DNA of 64,000 nucleotides from Daphnia pulex (GCF_021134715.1 NC_060024.1:14000974-14064973), one strand, 5' to 3'. Positions 22,903 through 36,554 are shown, counted from the first letter of the stretch. Numbers and translations: made by a program. The notes: generated from the letters alone by a model not told the origin.

Positions 22903-23856
22903 ACCGGTAGTCAAATAGTGACGAGAAAATAAAGGTGTAAGAACACTTTCCGTCTAAGAAAACGGGCAACTTTTAACTTGCATATTGTTTCAACATGAAA
23001 ACAGCATATGTGAAAAAAAACTCTATTAGTAATTATTAATCATTAAGTCTGAAATGAATTAAATAATCTACTGCATGGAAACAAGAAAAAGTCTAATACT
23101 CCACACCAAGATTATCAACAGATGCAATCTGCACATTTTCGTTTTGCATTTATTTAAAAAATACCACTGTGCTGTCAGTCCAGCAAAGGTGTGAAGATAA
23201 AAAAAAAAACGCTTTTCGATAACATGTACATGGCCGAAAGTGAACATGACCGTGAAACCACCAGCATTTTAGGGCGTGGCTTTTCTACGACACAATCGAA
23301 CAAGCAACTCAATCTAAAGGGGAAATGTACCTATGAATCGTCAAACGTGCACATAACCTTCATACTTCTAAGGGAGCAAAAGTATATGCAGCAAATTTAC
23401 AAAAAATCAAAATCTATTCAGCAAAACATCTCGATCGTTGGATGGCGATTGCAACGGCGGAGCGATGTTACAAAACAAGGAAACCAAAAATTATCAGAGA
23501 CAACCATCACCTAACCATACAATAGAAAAGGTGTTGGCACTCTCTATGTAACGTCCTCAAAGACCTCAAAACTTCACAATCGAACCGAGATCAATTTTGG
23601 GCCAATTAAGGAAATCCCACGTAGACGAACCGGTTGCGACTCATTACCCACAGATGAGGCCCCCCTCCAATAAAAAGGACCCCCCTAGAACATTCGGGAT
23701 TCAGAAGAGCGTCCGAGTTGTCCACTGCAGCAAGGAGAAAAGCCAATTTGTATCAGGTACTTCATTCAATTCATTCATTGTCGCCGAAACTGAAATGATT
23801 TCCTGTTCCGTCTTGATGTCCTAACCGCCTAATTACGTAATTGAGCAGATTTGAAA
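22903..23856. other. Intergenic, no supported gene
   Basis: AT-rich DNA. A 107-codon frame at 23191-23514 has no family features and a biased lysine-rich start, and is not called. The promoter of the next gene is not evident. Confidence 0.45.
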
Positions 23857-25373
23857 ATGACGGCCCCATCTTTCTTTGCGGTTGCCTTTCTGTTGACGTT
23901 TACCTTTCCGGCCGACGGTCTCGTCTACCAAACGAACGATGCAATCATCATCGAAGGTGAGAATCTCTTTTCTATTAAGGAACTTTCCCCCTTACGATGA
24001 AATGACTTGAAATGCAGATGCTAACCTGCCCAGCAGCCCATTCATGGCCAAGAGTATCGGCGATTTCTACGGGGCAGCAGCGCCAGTCTACAACCCTTAC
24101 TCCGCCTGCCTACTTTTCGGCTCTCCCGTCCGCTTCTATCCGTGGGCACGTCCTACCAACATTCCAGCCCATCTCAGAAATCGTCATCCGGAGTCAAAGA
24201 ATACCTGCGGCGCTGGACCGACTAAAACGCTAAGCTTTGACGAGCAGCGAGTCGTTGGAGGAGTCGAGGCTGAAAAGAATGCCTGGCCCGGCATCGTAAG
24301 TTATTAATTAATACCTCTTAAAAATTTCAATCATAAAAGATGACTGGAAATAATTTGATGTCTAAAAGGTGGCGCTGCGATTGAACGGCAATTTCTTCTG
24401 CGGCGGATCTCTGATTGCACCTGATCAAATTCTGACGGCCGCTCACTGCGTCGACTGGTAAATTCCTCAACCCAAAATATCTCATTTCGATTCTTTTGAT
24501 TCATTAATTCGTCGACAGGATAACTGAGAGCAACATCAAGTACTTGACGATCGAGCTGGGCATGCACACCTTGAACCCCAGCGACGCTCAAGAGGTGAGA
24601 ACGGTCCGTCGCCTAACAATCCACGGAGGATGGAATCCAAACACAAACGTAAGTTGTCAAAGTGCTCAAATCCTACAAGCTCCTAAATCTTGAATGTCTC
24701 TTTTGCTCATAGGCCAACGACATCGCCATCCTCACCCTCTCGTCGCCCGTGACTTACACGTCAACCATATCGCCCGTCTGTTTGCCATCGTCACGTCAAT
24801 ACGTCGAGTACGTCGATCAAGATGCGGCCATCATCGGATGGGGATTAACGTCGGACGGTATATTGGCCCAAAATCTGAATTTCTTTTTGAGTTTTAAACA
24901 ACGTCATGACGGCCGTTTGATTTTAGAAGGATCCGTGGCTAATGTGTTGCAGCAGGCTACCGTCCAGACGGTGACCAACTCGCAATGCAGAAGAAGCTAC
25001 CCGCAACTTATCAGCAGCATGCTGTGCGCCGCTGCACCCGGAAAAGACACCTGTCAGGTATAAGTCAACTGGCTGATGGAAATTGATTGGAAAAAAAGTC
25101 GAATGACGTGACTTGTGTTATTTTTCCCCTGTAGGGAGATAGCGGCGGTCCAATTTTTATCCGATCCTCATCAGGATCCCCTTGGACACAAGTTGGAATC
25201 GTCAGCTACGGTGCCGGTATGTTTAATTGTTTAATCAACTCGAAATGATATTAAACCCCTTGTCTAATCTCATTTGAATTGCAATGACAGGGTGTGCTGA
25301 TCCCAATTTCCCTGGCGTCTACACTAGGGTGACGTCATTCAGGACTTGGATCACGGCATACACCAATGTCTGA
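23857..25373 (+). CDS. Trypsin-like serine protease 1 (no clip domain)
   Basis: Exons: 23857-23956, 24018-24295, 24369-24457, 24519-24648, 24713-24857, 24927-25057, 25135-25216, 25291-25373; 345 residues. It has a signal peptide, then [13 protein letters not shown], a motif shared by its neighbours. A Pro-rich linker (PWARPTNIP) and a conserved Cys (NTCGAGP), which usually bonds to the catalytic chain, come next. The protease domain opens with the activation site R|VVGG (~residue 98). The triad is His in TAAHC, Asp in NDIAIL and Ser in GDSGGP. Asp six residues before Ser (DTCQGDS) predicts cleavage after Arg/Lys. Compared with the proteases at 26.3 and 55.1 kb, the exon encoding the clip domain is missing. 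Confidence 0.93.
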
Positions 25374-26284
25374 GAAAATCGCATCAAACATTTCTTAAGT
25401 TAAGGACTTGGACTCAACAAGGAAACGCAACAACAACAAAAAAAAAAAAAGCGAGAGATAGTGGGGGGGGGGATTACGTAAGGTACCTAAACATTCTTTT
25501 ACTTGACTAAACTAACTCTGATGTTTTCAAACCCGGAAAACCGATTTGTGAACTCATTTTTTCATCTAAACTAGAAAATAATCCGAACGGTACCTTAAAT
25601 ACACGTAGACTAACCCGCAATGCAATTTCGTTGGTTTTCAATTAAAAACTTGCTGAAAAAAAAAGAGTTAACGGAGTTTAATAGAAAAAAAGTGCCTTGA
25701 CCGTCAAAATACTGTAAAAACGATGGCAACTTGTCAGAGCTGATTGTGACAAGCCGAAAAAAACTGCAAGTTTCGGTGCCCGCATATATTGAACCGACAA
25801 ATGTCTTGTAGCACTTATTCAAAACTTGCACAGTTATCGTACCTGGTACTATAGGCCAATCTGTGAGAAGCGGATCCGGGAAGTGCTGGTATTTCCAAGT
25901 CATCGACCACACACACAAGATTTGCCATCAAAGTTTTTTGTTTGTTGATGGCAGACGAACCGGTTAGTCGCTTATGAGCGGCAAAGTCAAGTCGGACCGA
26001 TAAAAAGGAGTTGCGACAATGCAAATTCACTCAGAAGAGTCTTGCGGTTGTTGGCTGAAACTTCACGACAACTCGTCCATTCTCGAGTTGAGCGTCTCTC
26101 AACTCTCGCAACCGAATCTGCCTGAATATTTACCAGTCGAGGATCTTCGCTTCAACCGTTTCAGGTATTTTTCAAAAAAATATTTAGTAAAAATGAAATG
26201 TGCGATCGGTACGTCAAATATTAATGGAAAGTAATTAATGTTTTCCTGATTCAGTTTGAACCCATTGAAACAATTATCCAAGTT
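25374..26284. other. Intergenic plus promoter and 5' UTR of protease 2
   Basis: Contains poly(A) and poly(G) runs at 25440-25475 and AT-rich DNA. A TATA-like ATAAAAAG lies at 26000-26007 with CTCAGA about 28 bases on. The inferred non-coding exon runs to a donor at about 26166. An acceptor (GATTCAG) near 26254 leads into the ATG at 26285. Joining the upstream 71-codon frame to the coding exon gives a stop, so it is 5' UTR. Confidence 0.5.
26000..26034 (+). promoter_or_regulatory. TATA/initiator of protease 2
   Basis: ATAAAAAG (26000-26007) is followed by CTCAGA at about 26028, close to the standard TATA-to-start spacing. Confidence 0.45.
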
Positions 26285-28294
<2,010 letters not shown>

Positions 28295-29420
28295 TCGCCT
28301 GCCGAATGCGACATCTCTAGTGGATTTTGAACGACTTTTTAAGCAACAAGATAAACGACGATAAAAGATAAAGCGAAAACAATAGAGTGCACTATCTTGT
28401 TTATATTCAACAAAACAACAAAATAATTTTGTTGGATAATTCCCAGTTTTTGATTTGCCAAGAAAAGCCTTTTGCAAAGATGAGAATAAACATACGGAAA
28501 TTTCAATGCAATTGCGTTGTCGAATACGAGATAGAAAAAGATAACGCATTACAATATGATGTCAAAAGATTATCTGAATTCTGCTGAAAGAATAATAACC
28601 CTCGGTTTTATGGACGCGTTTTTCCTGATTTTTGATAGCAAATAACCAAGTGCGACGTGGTACTACTACGGCGAATGGAAGAATAAGAATCAGTTTGATA
28701 ATTGGACTCACCGATAGATGTGGTTGAAAGTGACACAAGTTGCAGTCTGACGGCTGTGGGGAAACTTGAAGCCACGGGGTGGTGAGAAGGAGGGTGTCGA
28801 TTTGCCAGTTGGTTGTACCCATTTGTACCAAGGAAGACGGTCTCGAATGGCCGAAAACTACAAAAATAATTACAATGAGTTGGAATAAAAATTCAATCTG
28901 GGCAAGCTAGCGTACAGAGATGGAAGGGTTCAACCTTCAATATTTCACCATCCAGACAGCGGCCCATCGCTTACGGATTCCTTATCAAATCCACAGCTAA
29001 AAGAGACTTCCCGGATGATGTCGTCAGACTGGCCAATACTTGGTTTGTGCATAGTGCTGGTCGTGGCGGGAGAGGAAGGAAATTCAAGCGGAATCGATGC
29101 GATGACAAGAAAGCGACGGCTGTTGAATCCTCGACTGCCATCTGAAAAAACAAAGAAACAAAAGGTTGAAGATGATTCCAAACATCACAAGAACGACTTT
29201 GTATAGTAGCCAAATTTTCATTCCTATCATATAACATGTTCCCAATGTTGTTCTCATTTCGACAGTTTAGCGGAATGTTTAAACACGAGAGAAGCTGACT
29301 AATGTGGTGTCGTTTATCCGATAAACAACAACGGGCCACTCGACCCGTCTCTGTTGATAGGAAATCAACCAGAAGCAGAAACAGACCACAGCAGTGGCGG
29401 AGTGAGACATCGGTCGGAAT
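28295..29420. other. Intergenic with unassigned exon-like open segments
   Basis: On the minus strand 28857-28710 is open between an acceptor-like TTTGTAG and a donor GTGAGT and encodes FSAIRDRLPWYKWVQ and more. On the plus strand 28905-29205 has overlapping open frames, one ending in a Lys-rich tail (KKQKVEDD). None could be linked into a gene or assigned to a family. From about 29290 the sequence matches the promoter region at 36.3 kb (shared CGACCCGT and GTTGAT). Confidence 0.35.
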
Positions 29421-29429
29421 GCAGCCGCA

Positions 29430-29865
29430 GCAGCAGCGCTCAACATCAGTTCCCAACCGATTTCAATTGAATTTCCCGGGCGTTTATTTAGTGTCGTCTC
29501 AGTATAGAAATCTCAATTCAAACGGGACGGAAGGGAGCAGCGTGTTTTTCTCTCTTTCTCTCTGTTAGGCAACGGCACGAGTTTCAAGGTCTCTGCAGCG
29601 TTATTCCTCTGGAGGGTGAGTGTGTTGTTTACATTCGACTCGGCGCCATCTCGGCAATAAAACAGCAGCAGCAGCGTCTAGACTATTTCCATTCCCAAAA
29701 GGAATTCTATGGTTGAACAGCGGTCCTACAGCATATATGTACGGTTTCACGACCCACTTTCGTTGCCAGTCACGTTCAGCGTCACGCCAAGCTCAATCCA
29801 GCCATCTGTCTCTTCAGCAGCAGGGAGATTTGCATTACTTTTCAAAGGATTGACTTTCACTACAA
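29430..29865 (+). promoter_or_regulatory. Promoter and non-coding first exon of the 30.1 kb GIY-YIG-like gene
   Basis: CTCAACATCAGTT near 29440-29451 is conserved at 36559-36571 and contains a TCAGT-type initiator. The following ~400 bases match 36570-36818 in blocks, for example CACTTTCGTTGCC versus CGACTTTCGTTGCC. Both end at a GTAAGTTT donor (here at 29866). An acceptor at 30032 leads to the coding exon. Confidence 0.6.
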
Positions 29866-30059
29866 GTAAGTTTGACCAAAAATTAACAAGACCAAAATTT
29901 AAAAAAATATGAAGAGTAGGAAATGATTCTCCAGTTTACTATTTTGGGAATCCCATTATTAGATAAGTCAACTCGATTTTCTTTCCTATAGTTTCTGTAT
30001 GACTTACATTTGAATCTTTTCTATTGTCGCAGGAATATTTTAATCCAATCCATTTGAAA

Positions 30060-31508
30060 ATGGCCGATTCTGATGTTTCCAAATCTGGCGGAAAGGAAGA
30101 CAACGCAGAAGAAAACCAGTCTGAGCATTCGTCCATCAAAACCATCATAGTGTCACACGCTCTGGCCGCAGTGGCTAAAGTCGTTGGCGAAGATGAACTG
30201 GCCAAACAGTGCTTATTGGAGGGTGGCAGCAACACGGAACAACCGGAAGAGGCACCAACCGATGATGAAGTCATAGACAAACACGACACTCAAGTCGTCG
30301 AGAAAGAAGAAGAAGAAGAAATCAAATCAGATGTTCGATCGACGGTCGTTCACGCCGCCGGGGCTGTTGGGGGACTTTTGGGCGGGTCAATCGGAGCGGC
30401 TGCAGCGGGTGCCATTGTCGGAGTCGTTTGTGATCTGGGCACGGCCATCGTCACAGGCGGAGAAGAAATGACTGGCATTTGTGAAATCATCAAAGATCCC
30501 ACCCATTTGGAATCCTGGGTCGACGGAGTGTCGAGTGTCGTCAGCGACGGACTGGCAGGAGTCGCTGGGGGCCATCAGACGGAAACTCCGGCGCCAACTG
30601 AATCCGCAACTGATGAGCCAACAGAAAAACCCAAAGTGGAAGAAGAAGAAGAAGCAAAAGTCAAGTCAGCACCAGAACCGAAAAAGAGTTTCAAAAAGAA
30701 AAGCAGTAAAAAGTCAATGGACAATGATTCAACCCCGGCAGACCAAGACCTTGTGCGCATCTACGACATTTCCCCGCAGACAATGAGGAAGATTCTGAAA
30801 GAGGCCGGAATAGCTTTACCGGATTATCAAGGCGGTCGATCAGCGTCTGACCTCGTTGAAGAATTACAGCGACTGATAGAAACGACTAAAAACGGGTCGT
30901 TCACTTTGCCTTCCTATTTCCAATTGTTCGATGGTTTGCACGAACTGGTGACTGTCCATAAGGCGACGATCGGAAACACGAGTCCGTCGTCCATCACGCT
31001 CACCGTCGCTTCGGCATCTGTGTGCTTTGATGAAACTCTGAAACGCTTCATAACAAATCTCCTCCTGCCCATTCACGCCACCAACAAAGTCCCGCTGGAA
31101 GAAGTGGCCAATGACAAGAAATTCCACTGCATCTACCGATTCCGCTGCACCGTTTGCGCCCGCCAGGGGAAGGAATTCAATAGCGTCGGTCGATCCAAGA
31201 ATTTCAAGCCTCGGTTCGAAAGCCACACGGGAAAAACGTTGCGGGATTGGATGGATCGCGAGGAGAGGATGTCGGCCCTACAGAAAGGAAATCTACTCAA
31301 AGGATTCGCACGCAAGACGTCGTCTGCTCTGTACGACCATCCAGCGCACAGTCACCCGGACGTGGCAAAGTTTAGCGACGTGCTCGAAGTGGACATCATC
31401 CACCGTTTCTCCGATAGCGACAAGGACAAAACGATTCGGAGCAGCTGGGAATTGTTCAACCAATGGCTCTTTAAATCAATTGAAAACGAAACTGACGTCG
31501 GCCCTTAA
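30060..31508 (+). CDS. Glycine-zipper / GIY-YIG-like protein, short paralog, Tyr-to-Ser in YIG position
   Basis: A single coding exon of 482 residues begins at the ATG 28 bases after the acceptor at 30032. The N-terminus is acidic. Residues ~94-137 are a hydrophobic glycine-zipper segment (GAVGGLLGGSIGAAAAGAIV), then a single WVDGVSSVVSDG unit. A Glu/Lys-rich linker and a conserved helical region (QDLVRIYDISPQTMRKILKE) follow. The C-terminal domain has CIYRF (357-361), then N-S-V-G at 374-377 where paralogs have V-Y-V-G, Arg385, His389 and Glu464. The order and spacing of Tyr, Arg and His fit GIY-YIG nucleases, except that the second Tyr is Ser. The nuclease call is inference from motif spacing. 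Glycine zippers often mark membrane-inserting helices. AATAAA is at 31629-31634. Confidence 0.85.
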   Translation: MADSDVSKSGGKEDNAEENQSEHSSIKTIIVSHALAAVAKVVGEDELAKQCLLEGGSNTEQPEEAPTDDEVIDKHDTQVVEKEEEEEIKSDVRSTVVHAAGAVGGLLGGSIGAAAAGAIVGVVCDLGTAIVTGGEEMTGICEIIKDPTHLESWVDGVSSVVSDGLAGVAGGHQTETPAPTESATDEPTEKPKVEEEEEAKVKSAPEPKKSFKKKSSKKSMDNDSTPADQDLVRIYDISPQTMRKILKEAGIALPDYQGGRSASDLVEELQRLIETTKNGSFTLPSYFQLFDGLHELVTVHKATIGNTSPSSITLTVASASVCFDETLKRFITNLLLPIHATNKVPLEEVANDKKFHCIYRFRCTVCARQGKEFNSVGRSKNFKPRFESHTGKTLRDWMDREERMSALQKGNLLKGFARKTSSALYDHPAHSHPDVAKFSDVLEVDIIHRFSDSDKDKTIRSSWELFNQWLFKSIENETDVGP

Positions 31509-32558
31509 GTGCTGATTCCCAAATAACGTTGACGTTCTCAAATGACTTTTTGTGCGACATTATTAGCTTTTCTGTTTTTATGTGGCCAATTTTTGTTTTC
31601 GTTTCTCGCTTTTTTAATTTCTCGCTTCAATAAACCCAGACACTTTCCACCCTTAACCTACACTGATTGCTTTTAGTTGACTGAAACATGTTTCGAATCT
31701 TTTGGCTGTCGACTCGCTGTTGAGAAAGGGAAAGAAACTGCGCACTGAACGAAACGAAACGAACGCGGCGTGAAGGTCGTTTCCATTCTACCCAGGGCTG
31801 ACGTTATCTTTTATGTTGCAGCGAGATGTCGTTGGCCATAAAAGTGGAGATGGGCCTATTTCAAAACAAGCTCGTCACTTGTTGTGGCACAGCAGTGCCA
31901 AATAAACTCTGCCGTAACCTTGGATGAATGTTGACAACTTTGACTATAGTCTATAGTCAAGACTTTCACTTAAGAGAGAGAAAAATAAGAGGACTCGACA
32001 TTTTCAAAATGCGATAACTTGGCCAATTTCGACGGAAAAGATCAGCGCTAGTATGAAATCCCTCGCTACTTCATATCGTTCGTTCATTTCACTTTTGGGA
32101 ATAGAGTCCTACCTTTCGACAAGGACGGCTGGCGACGGCTAGTGACGGGTGTGTTGGTTCACGAGGGATGTAGTAAGGGTCTTCTGTCACAGCGGATCCG
32201 AACGAAAGAAGAAGAAGCAGACAGAGGTACACATGTAGAATTGTCGATGACTGGTGAAACTGTCGTGATGGCGCAATGGGGAGGTCCTTCTTCCGGTATT
32301 CTTCATTTTATGATTTTCTGCAATTGGAATAATTGAACAACATGAAATTGGGTCAACAGCGAATGCAACTAAAACAATTTACAAAGGTCGAAACGATTTT
32401 AAATTTCAATTGCTAAAAAATATCGCTCTTCGCTTTTCATTTGTTTTCGTTCGACATCAACCCATTCGTTTTGGGTCGTATCGCGTTTCTGGGGAGTTCA
32501 ATATCCTAAACCAAAAGGAATTCAATAAAAAAAAGAAGAAAAAGATAATAGTAAAAAG
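31509..32558. other. 3' flank shared with the 41.3-42.1 kb region
   Basis: After the poly(A) signal (31629-31634) the sequence is a diverged copy of 41400-42090 (TTTTGGGAATAG, CTGCAATTGGAA, GGAGTTCAATATCCTAA). This marks the old block duplication. A perfect 10-base-arm palindrome (TTGACTATAG/CTATAGTCAA) is at 31939-31959. No gene is supported. Confidence 0.5.
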
Positions 32559-32726
32559 ATGCAAAGGGCTGGCGGTGAATCCGAAAAAGTGGTAGAACAA
32601 GATTTGGAAGTTCAAGGTACTCGTTAGCTTCTCCCTTAATTATTTTGTCAATTTGCCCAAGGGGCGTCCATCGTCTACTGTGGCGAACTCAAAGTACAAA
32701 TCCAAGAAGTTATTCAGAAGCGGTTG
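32559..32726 (+). CDS. Orphan two-exon coding fragment
   Basis: ATG at 32559; exon 32559-32616 joins exon 32662-32726 in phase across a 45-base GT-AG gap, which is very short for an intron. The encoded 40 residues (MQRAGGESEKVVEQ, then YCGELKVQIQEVIQKRL) end at a GTGAGT donor with no convincing next exon before protease 3. It may be a truncated gene fragment or chance. No family is recognised. Confidence 0.22.
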
Positions 32727-32812
32727 GTGAGTGAAACGATCAAAAGGCCAAAAGGGATCTGCAACTGCTGAAGTGCATAGGGACTAGGATATTTGATTTC
32801 CTTTTTCAAAAA

Positions 32813-34567
32813 ATGGACAAATCCCAATTCTGTCATTTAACGGCATCAACTGCTTTCTTCTTAGTGTCCGTTCTCCTAATACTGTCCTCCCTTCCGGTTA
32901 GCAAAGGATTCTACGATGCAGTCATCATCGAAGGTGAGAATCTGATTCCGTCCTCTAGTAATTCGGCACATGCAAACAAATGCATGACCAATAATTGTGC
33001 AAAATAAGATTTCCTCTAAAATAGGAAAAGAAATAAAGAATAACGCGAATTAAAAATTAATTTACTCAAATATAATGCGATTGTCCCTTTCCGTGTACGT
33101 CAACTGGATATTCCAGTTCCACGTTATTAAAGTAATTAAAATTTAAAGAAGAAGAAAAAGGCACCCAGAAAGTTGAAATCACGACGTTGTTGGAATGTTC
33201 TCTAAACTTGTCTAACTTGCTATTGAATTCTCAACTGTATACAACACTGTTTCGTCGATTACAGCCGGAAATATTGGCGGTCCATTCGATCCTTACGCGG
33301 AATTTTATTACGGGACAAGGAACTTTCATTGGTGGCTAAATAATCCGTACAGGATGGCCGGCATACCCACCGGCGTGTCCCACGACTACAGGCAAACCAT
33401 CGCTTGCGGCGCTGGCCCATTGAAAACTTACAGTTTCGATACTCACCGAATCGTCGGAGGAGTCGATGCTGCTAGGAACGCTTGGCCTGGCATCGTGAGT
33501 TTATATTCGCAACACAATTCGTTTACGGCCACTATTCTAACGACTGACGAGTTCTCTCCAGGTGGGGCTCCGATTAAACGGTGGATTTTTCTGTGGGGGG
33601 TCTCTGATTGCTCCGACTAAGATCCTGACAGCCGCTCACTGCCTCACCGGGTAAATTTGTTGAAATGAATAATAATAATAAAAAAAGCTTTCTTCCCTGA
33701 TTGATGGATTGTAGGATTAAGAGAGCAGACATTCCCAATTTGACCGTGGATTTGGGAATGCACGTTCGGAGCCCAAGCGACGCCCAGGTGACCAAAAATG
33801 TCCGTAAAATAGCGATTCATTGGGCATTTAACTCAATAACTTATGTAAGCATTAACACATTTTCGATTGGGTTAAATCGGGTAAAAAAACTGTAGCGCTA
33901 TGCATTTCTTGTGCTAGGCCAACGACATCGCCATCATTACCCTTTCGTCACCCGTGACTTACACGTCAACCATTTCGCCCGTCTGTTTGGCAAATTCCAA
34001 CGACCAATTCGCAGACCAAGAGGCAGCCATCATCGGATGGGGAACAACGTCAGAAGGTGACACGCCATCAATGAACATCATTAAAGAAAAACAAAGACAT
34101 ATTTCTGGCTTAATTAATTGTAGGTGGGTCTTTGTCGTCTGTGCTGCAGCAAGCTACCGTTAAAGTCACAACCAATGCACAATGCAAAACCAGTTACTCA
34201 ACCCTAGCCACAAGCATGCTCTGTGCCGCTGCACCTGGAAAAGACACCTGTCAGGTAACCGAAACTTGACAAGAAACTCAGTCGCAAAAAAATCAATTAA
34301 ATGGTGTGTTCTGTAGGGAGACAGCGGCGGTCCACTTCTCGTCCGATCCGCACCAGGATCACCGTGGACTCAGGCTGGAATCGTCAGCTTTGGTAACGGT
34401 ACGTAATCAAAATAATTATTCTATTCAGTTTTAATTCATTGGCCTCGCTTCTATTATTTGACAAAACGTTTCATCCAATTACAGGATGCGCCAGACCTGG
34501 ATTCCCAGGTGTTTACACCAGAGTGTCATCATACGGAATGTGGATTTGGAAACACTCGCTATTCTAA
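32813..34567 (+). CDS. Trypsin-like serine protease 3 (no clip domain)
   Basis: Exons: 32813-32933, 33265-33494, 33562-33650, 33715-33844, 33918-34056, 34124-34254, 34317-34398, 34485-34567; 334 residues. The N-terminal hydrophobic stretch is a signal peptide, followed by [10 protein letters not shown], a shortened form of the family motif. The linker has [10 protein letters not shown], and the Cys of ACGAGP precedes R|IVGG. The triad is TAAHC, NDIAII and GDSGGP, with DTCQGDS for Arg/Lys specificity. Intron 1 (331 bp) still resembles intron 1 of clip protease 4, but no clip exon is recognisable. The gene lies between the 30.1 kb GIY-YIG-like gene and its decayed transporter neighbour, a position where the younger block has no protease. 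Confidence 0.93.
33102..33118. promoter_or_regulatory. kB-like palindrome in intron 1 of protease 3
   Basis: AACTGGATATTCCAGTT is a palindrome with perfect 7-base arms and a 3-base centre. Its core resembles a kB half-site pair and aligns with elements in introns 1 of proteases 2 and 4. Confidence 0.4.
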
Positions 34568-34839
34568 ACGCTGTCGCGAAGAAAAACAAAAAACGATCAA
34601 TTTGACCTTTTGGATATCCTTATTCAACTAGAATTCCTATCTTTATTTAACTCAAGAAACAATTAAATGGTCGTTAAGTTAATTCAGTCCTAAAATCCTT
34701 AATGATATGTCGCAGGATTTCTTTTTGCGGCAATAATCAGTAGGCCTACGGTGTCAAAAAATAATAATTTGGTTATGAAACTTACCCGAATGAAGAATGA
34801 AATCGCCGAGGAGCTGATTCGTTGGTTCTCATCTGCGGT

Positions 34840-35590
34840 CAGCAGACACAGCAAATATCACATCGCGGATGATCCATCACTGAAAGTTGTCGATGAAAAA
34901 ATGAATGAACAGAATAAAATCTTTCATCACCAACGACAACTGTCCTTGAATAGAAGCTACGATAGTCGTCGTTCCGAGTTGATTTGGATACATTATGATG
35001 GACGTTCCTGCAAAACATAAAAAAATGGCTTTCATTGATTCATAGATAAATTACACAATTCTGGGGTAATCAATGCCATCATGCCACCATCACGAGAGGA
35101 TACTTTAATTCAAACATATAATAATATTTAAAAATTGGTGTATACCTGTTAGTCAGGTGACATGAATTGCATGCTTTCAATCATAATTTTCTTCTTCTGA
35201 TGTTTGGAGCTTCTACTTGAAGTTTCAATTGCCTAAGTTATGCAAAATAGATGATTAAGGACAAATCCTTTGATAAACTTGTGGTGTGAACACTTCTACT
35301 CACACTGGGTAATCTATTGGTGACATGGTTTAAAAAAATTACACATAATTGTTTTCCTATAATTGTCACATTAACAAGCCACAAAAGTGAATACTGAAAA
35401 CATCTGTGGAGTCACACAGGTAGTATGTGTTATTAAGAGTGACAGAAAACTAAATAGAATAGAAAAAACTATATTACCTGTTCATGAAAGTTTCCTTCTG
35501 TAACGCATTTGGATCTCGGATAATACAACTCATTTTGAACGTTCTGATGAAGGCATGACGTCTAGCAAGTCTCAGATTGAAAACCAAAAA
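34840..35590 (-). pseudogene. Decayed MFSD6-like transporter relic
   Basis: 34941-35004 is a clear diverged copy of 43105-43170 in exon 6 of the minus-strand transporter (CCTTGAATAGAAGC, AGTCGTCGT, CATTATGA). 35021-35115 matches the exon border and intron that follow (AATGGCTTYCATTG, ATCACGAG). 34845-34915 matches 42385-42475 outside the gene. At 35548-35585 a stretch resembles the 5' end of that gene (GCAAGTCTCAGATTG versus GCAAATCTGCAATTG). Most exons are gone and frames are broken. It is the partner that would have accompanied the 30.1 kb gene. Confidence 0.6.
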
Positions 35591-36554
35591 ACCAAAAAAC
35601 ACTTCGGTTAGAAATTCCTGCAGAAAGAAACGGTGAAATTTAGAGTAAGACCCTATAACAATAATTTCATAATGGTTAAAATTCCTACATACCGGTATTC
35701 CAATTTCCAGCATTTTTATTTGCAAGATCTCGTCCAGTCGTCCGTCGGTACCGTCACTTGGAGAATGCGGACTGTGGACTTGGAGAATAATGAATTGATT
35801 TGCACTCTAGCGGGAAAAGGATTATTTTTATTAGAAGTAGAAAACTGGACAACTTGAACCTGGCTACTGGTAAACACATTTTCATTTCGACAGGTGTTTC
35901 AGATGTTGAACTACAAAACCACATTGCTGCTTTGAGGGGTAACTCATGCTGCTGTAAGGGATTGCAATCGGCTGCCTTTTTGTTGTGAGTAAATCACGAG
36001 ATGGGACTAAAAACCCTTAGCGCAGATTTCCACAAAATAAATTTAAACAAAAAAAAATAAACTTTTGGTCTGCTTAAATAACGACTACTTGTCAATCATT
36101 GTATAAGCTCCCAATGACATTTTCAAATTTTCCTTTTATGTAAGACCTTCTTATGTCCCTAGATGCCAGCCATTTATCATTCAAGATTGGACGACTTTTT
36201 TTGTTTTGTCTCTTATCATTATTTAATACTTCTGAGTTTCAACAAACAAAAGAGGCGCCTTGGCATAATTTGAAACTGTGACCGATCACTGAAAAGGACC
36301 AATTTGACGACCAAAAAGGGACACGAGAGCCCAACTGACTGATATGCTATTGGAAATCCCATAAACAAAAGACCAATCGACCCGTGTGTTGATAACAAAG
36401 CAAGAGACCAGCAGGATCACAAACAAACCTTGGCGATTACGACTTTGACGTAAAGCAAAGTTAAACAGATAAACAGCAGCTTTCAATCTAATTTTCAAGT
36501 TGGTATCGTACAAATCTTAATAAAACAGGGGGGAAAAGGCAACAGCTATTCCAT
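35591..36554. other. Intergenic, AT-rich
   Basis: No supported gene. The part from about 36290 to 36540 shows blocks shared with 29290-29400 (AAACAAAAGACC, CGACCCGT, GTTGATAAC), which suggests conserved promoter sequence of the two GIY-YIG-like genes. Confidence 0.4.

Noticed and set aside
23191-23514. 107-codon frame before protease 1
   Set aside because: No domain, no splice links, biased composition; likely chance.
26019-26166. 71-codon frame starting MQIHSEES upstream of protease 2
   Set aside because: Splicing it to the coding exon gives a stop before the signal peptide, so it is treated as 5' UTR.
29015-29206. 63-codon frame with a hydrophobic start (MMSSDWPILGLC)
   Set aside because: It is open well upstream of the ATG and overlaps two other open frames; no splice partners or homology were found, so no gene is called.
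34751-35020. 89-codon plus-strand frame
   Set aside because: Lies on the opposite strand of the decayed transporter and its flank; the similarity is to non-coding and antisense sequence at 42.4 and 43.1 kb.
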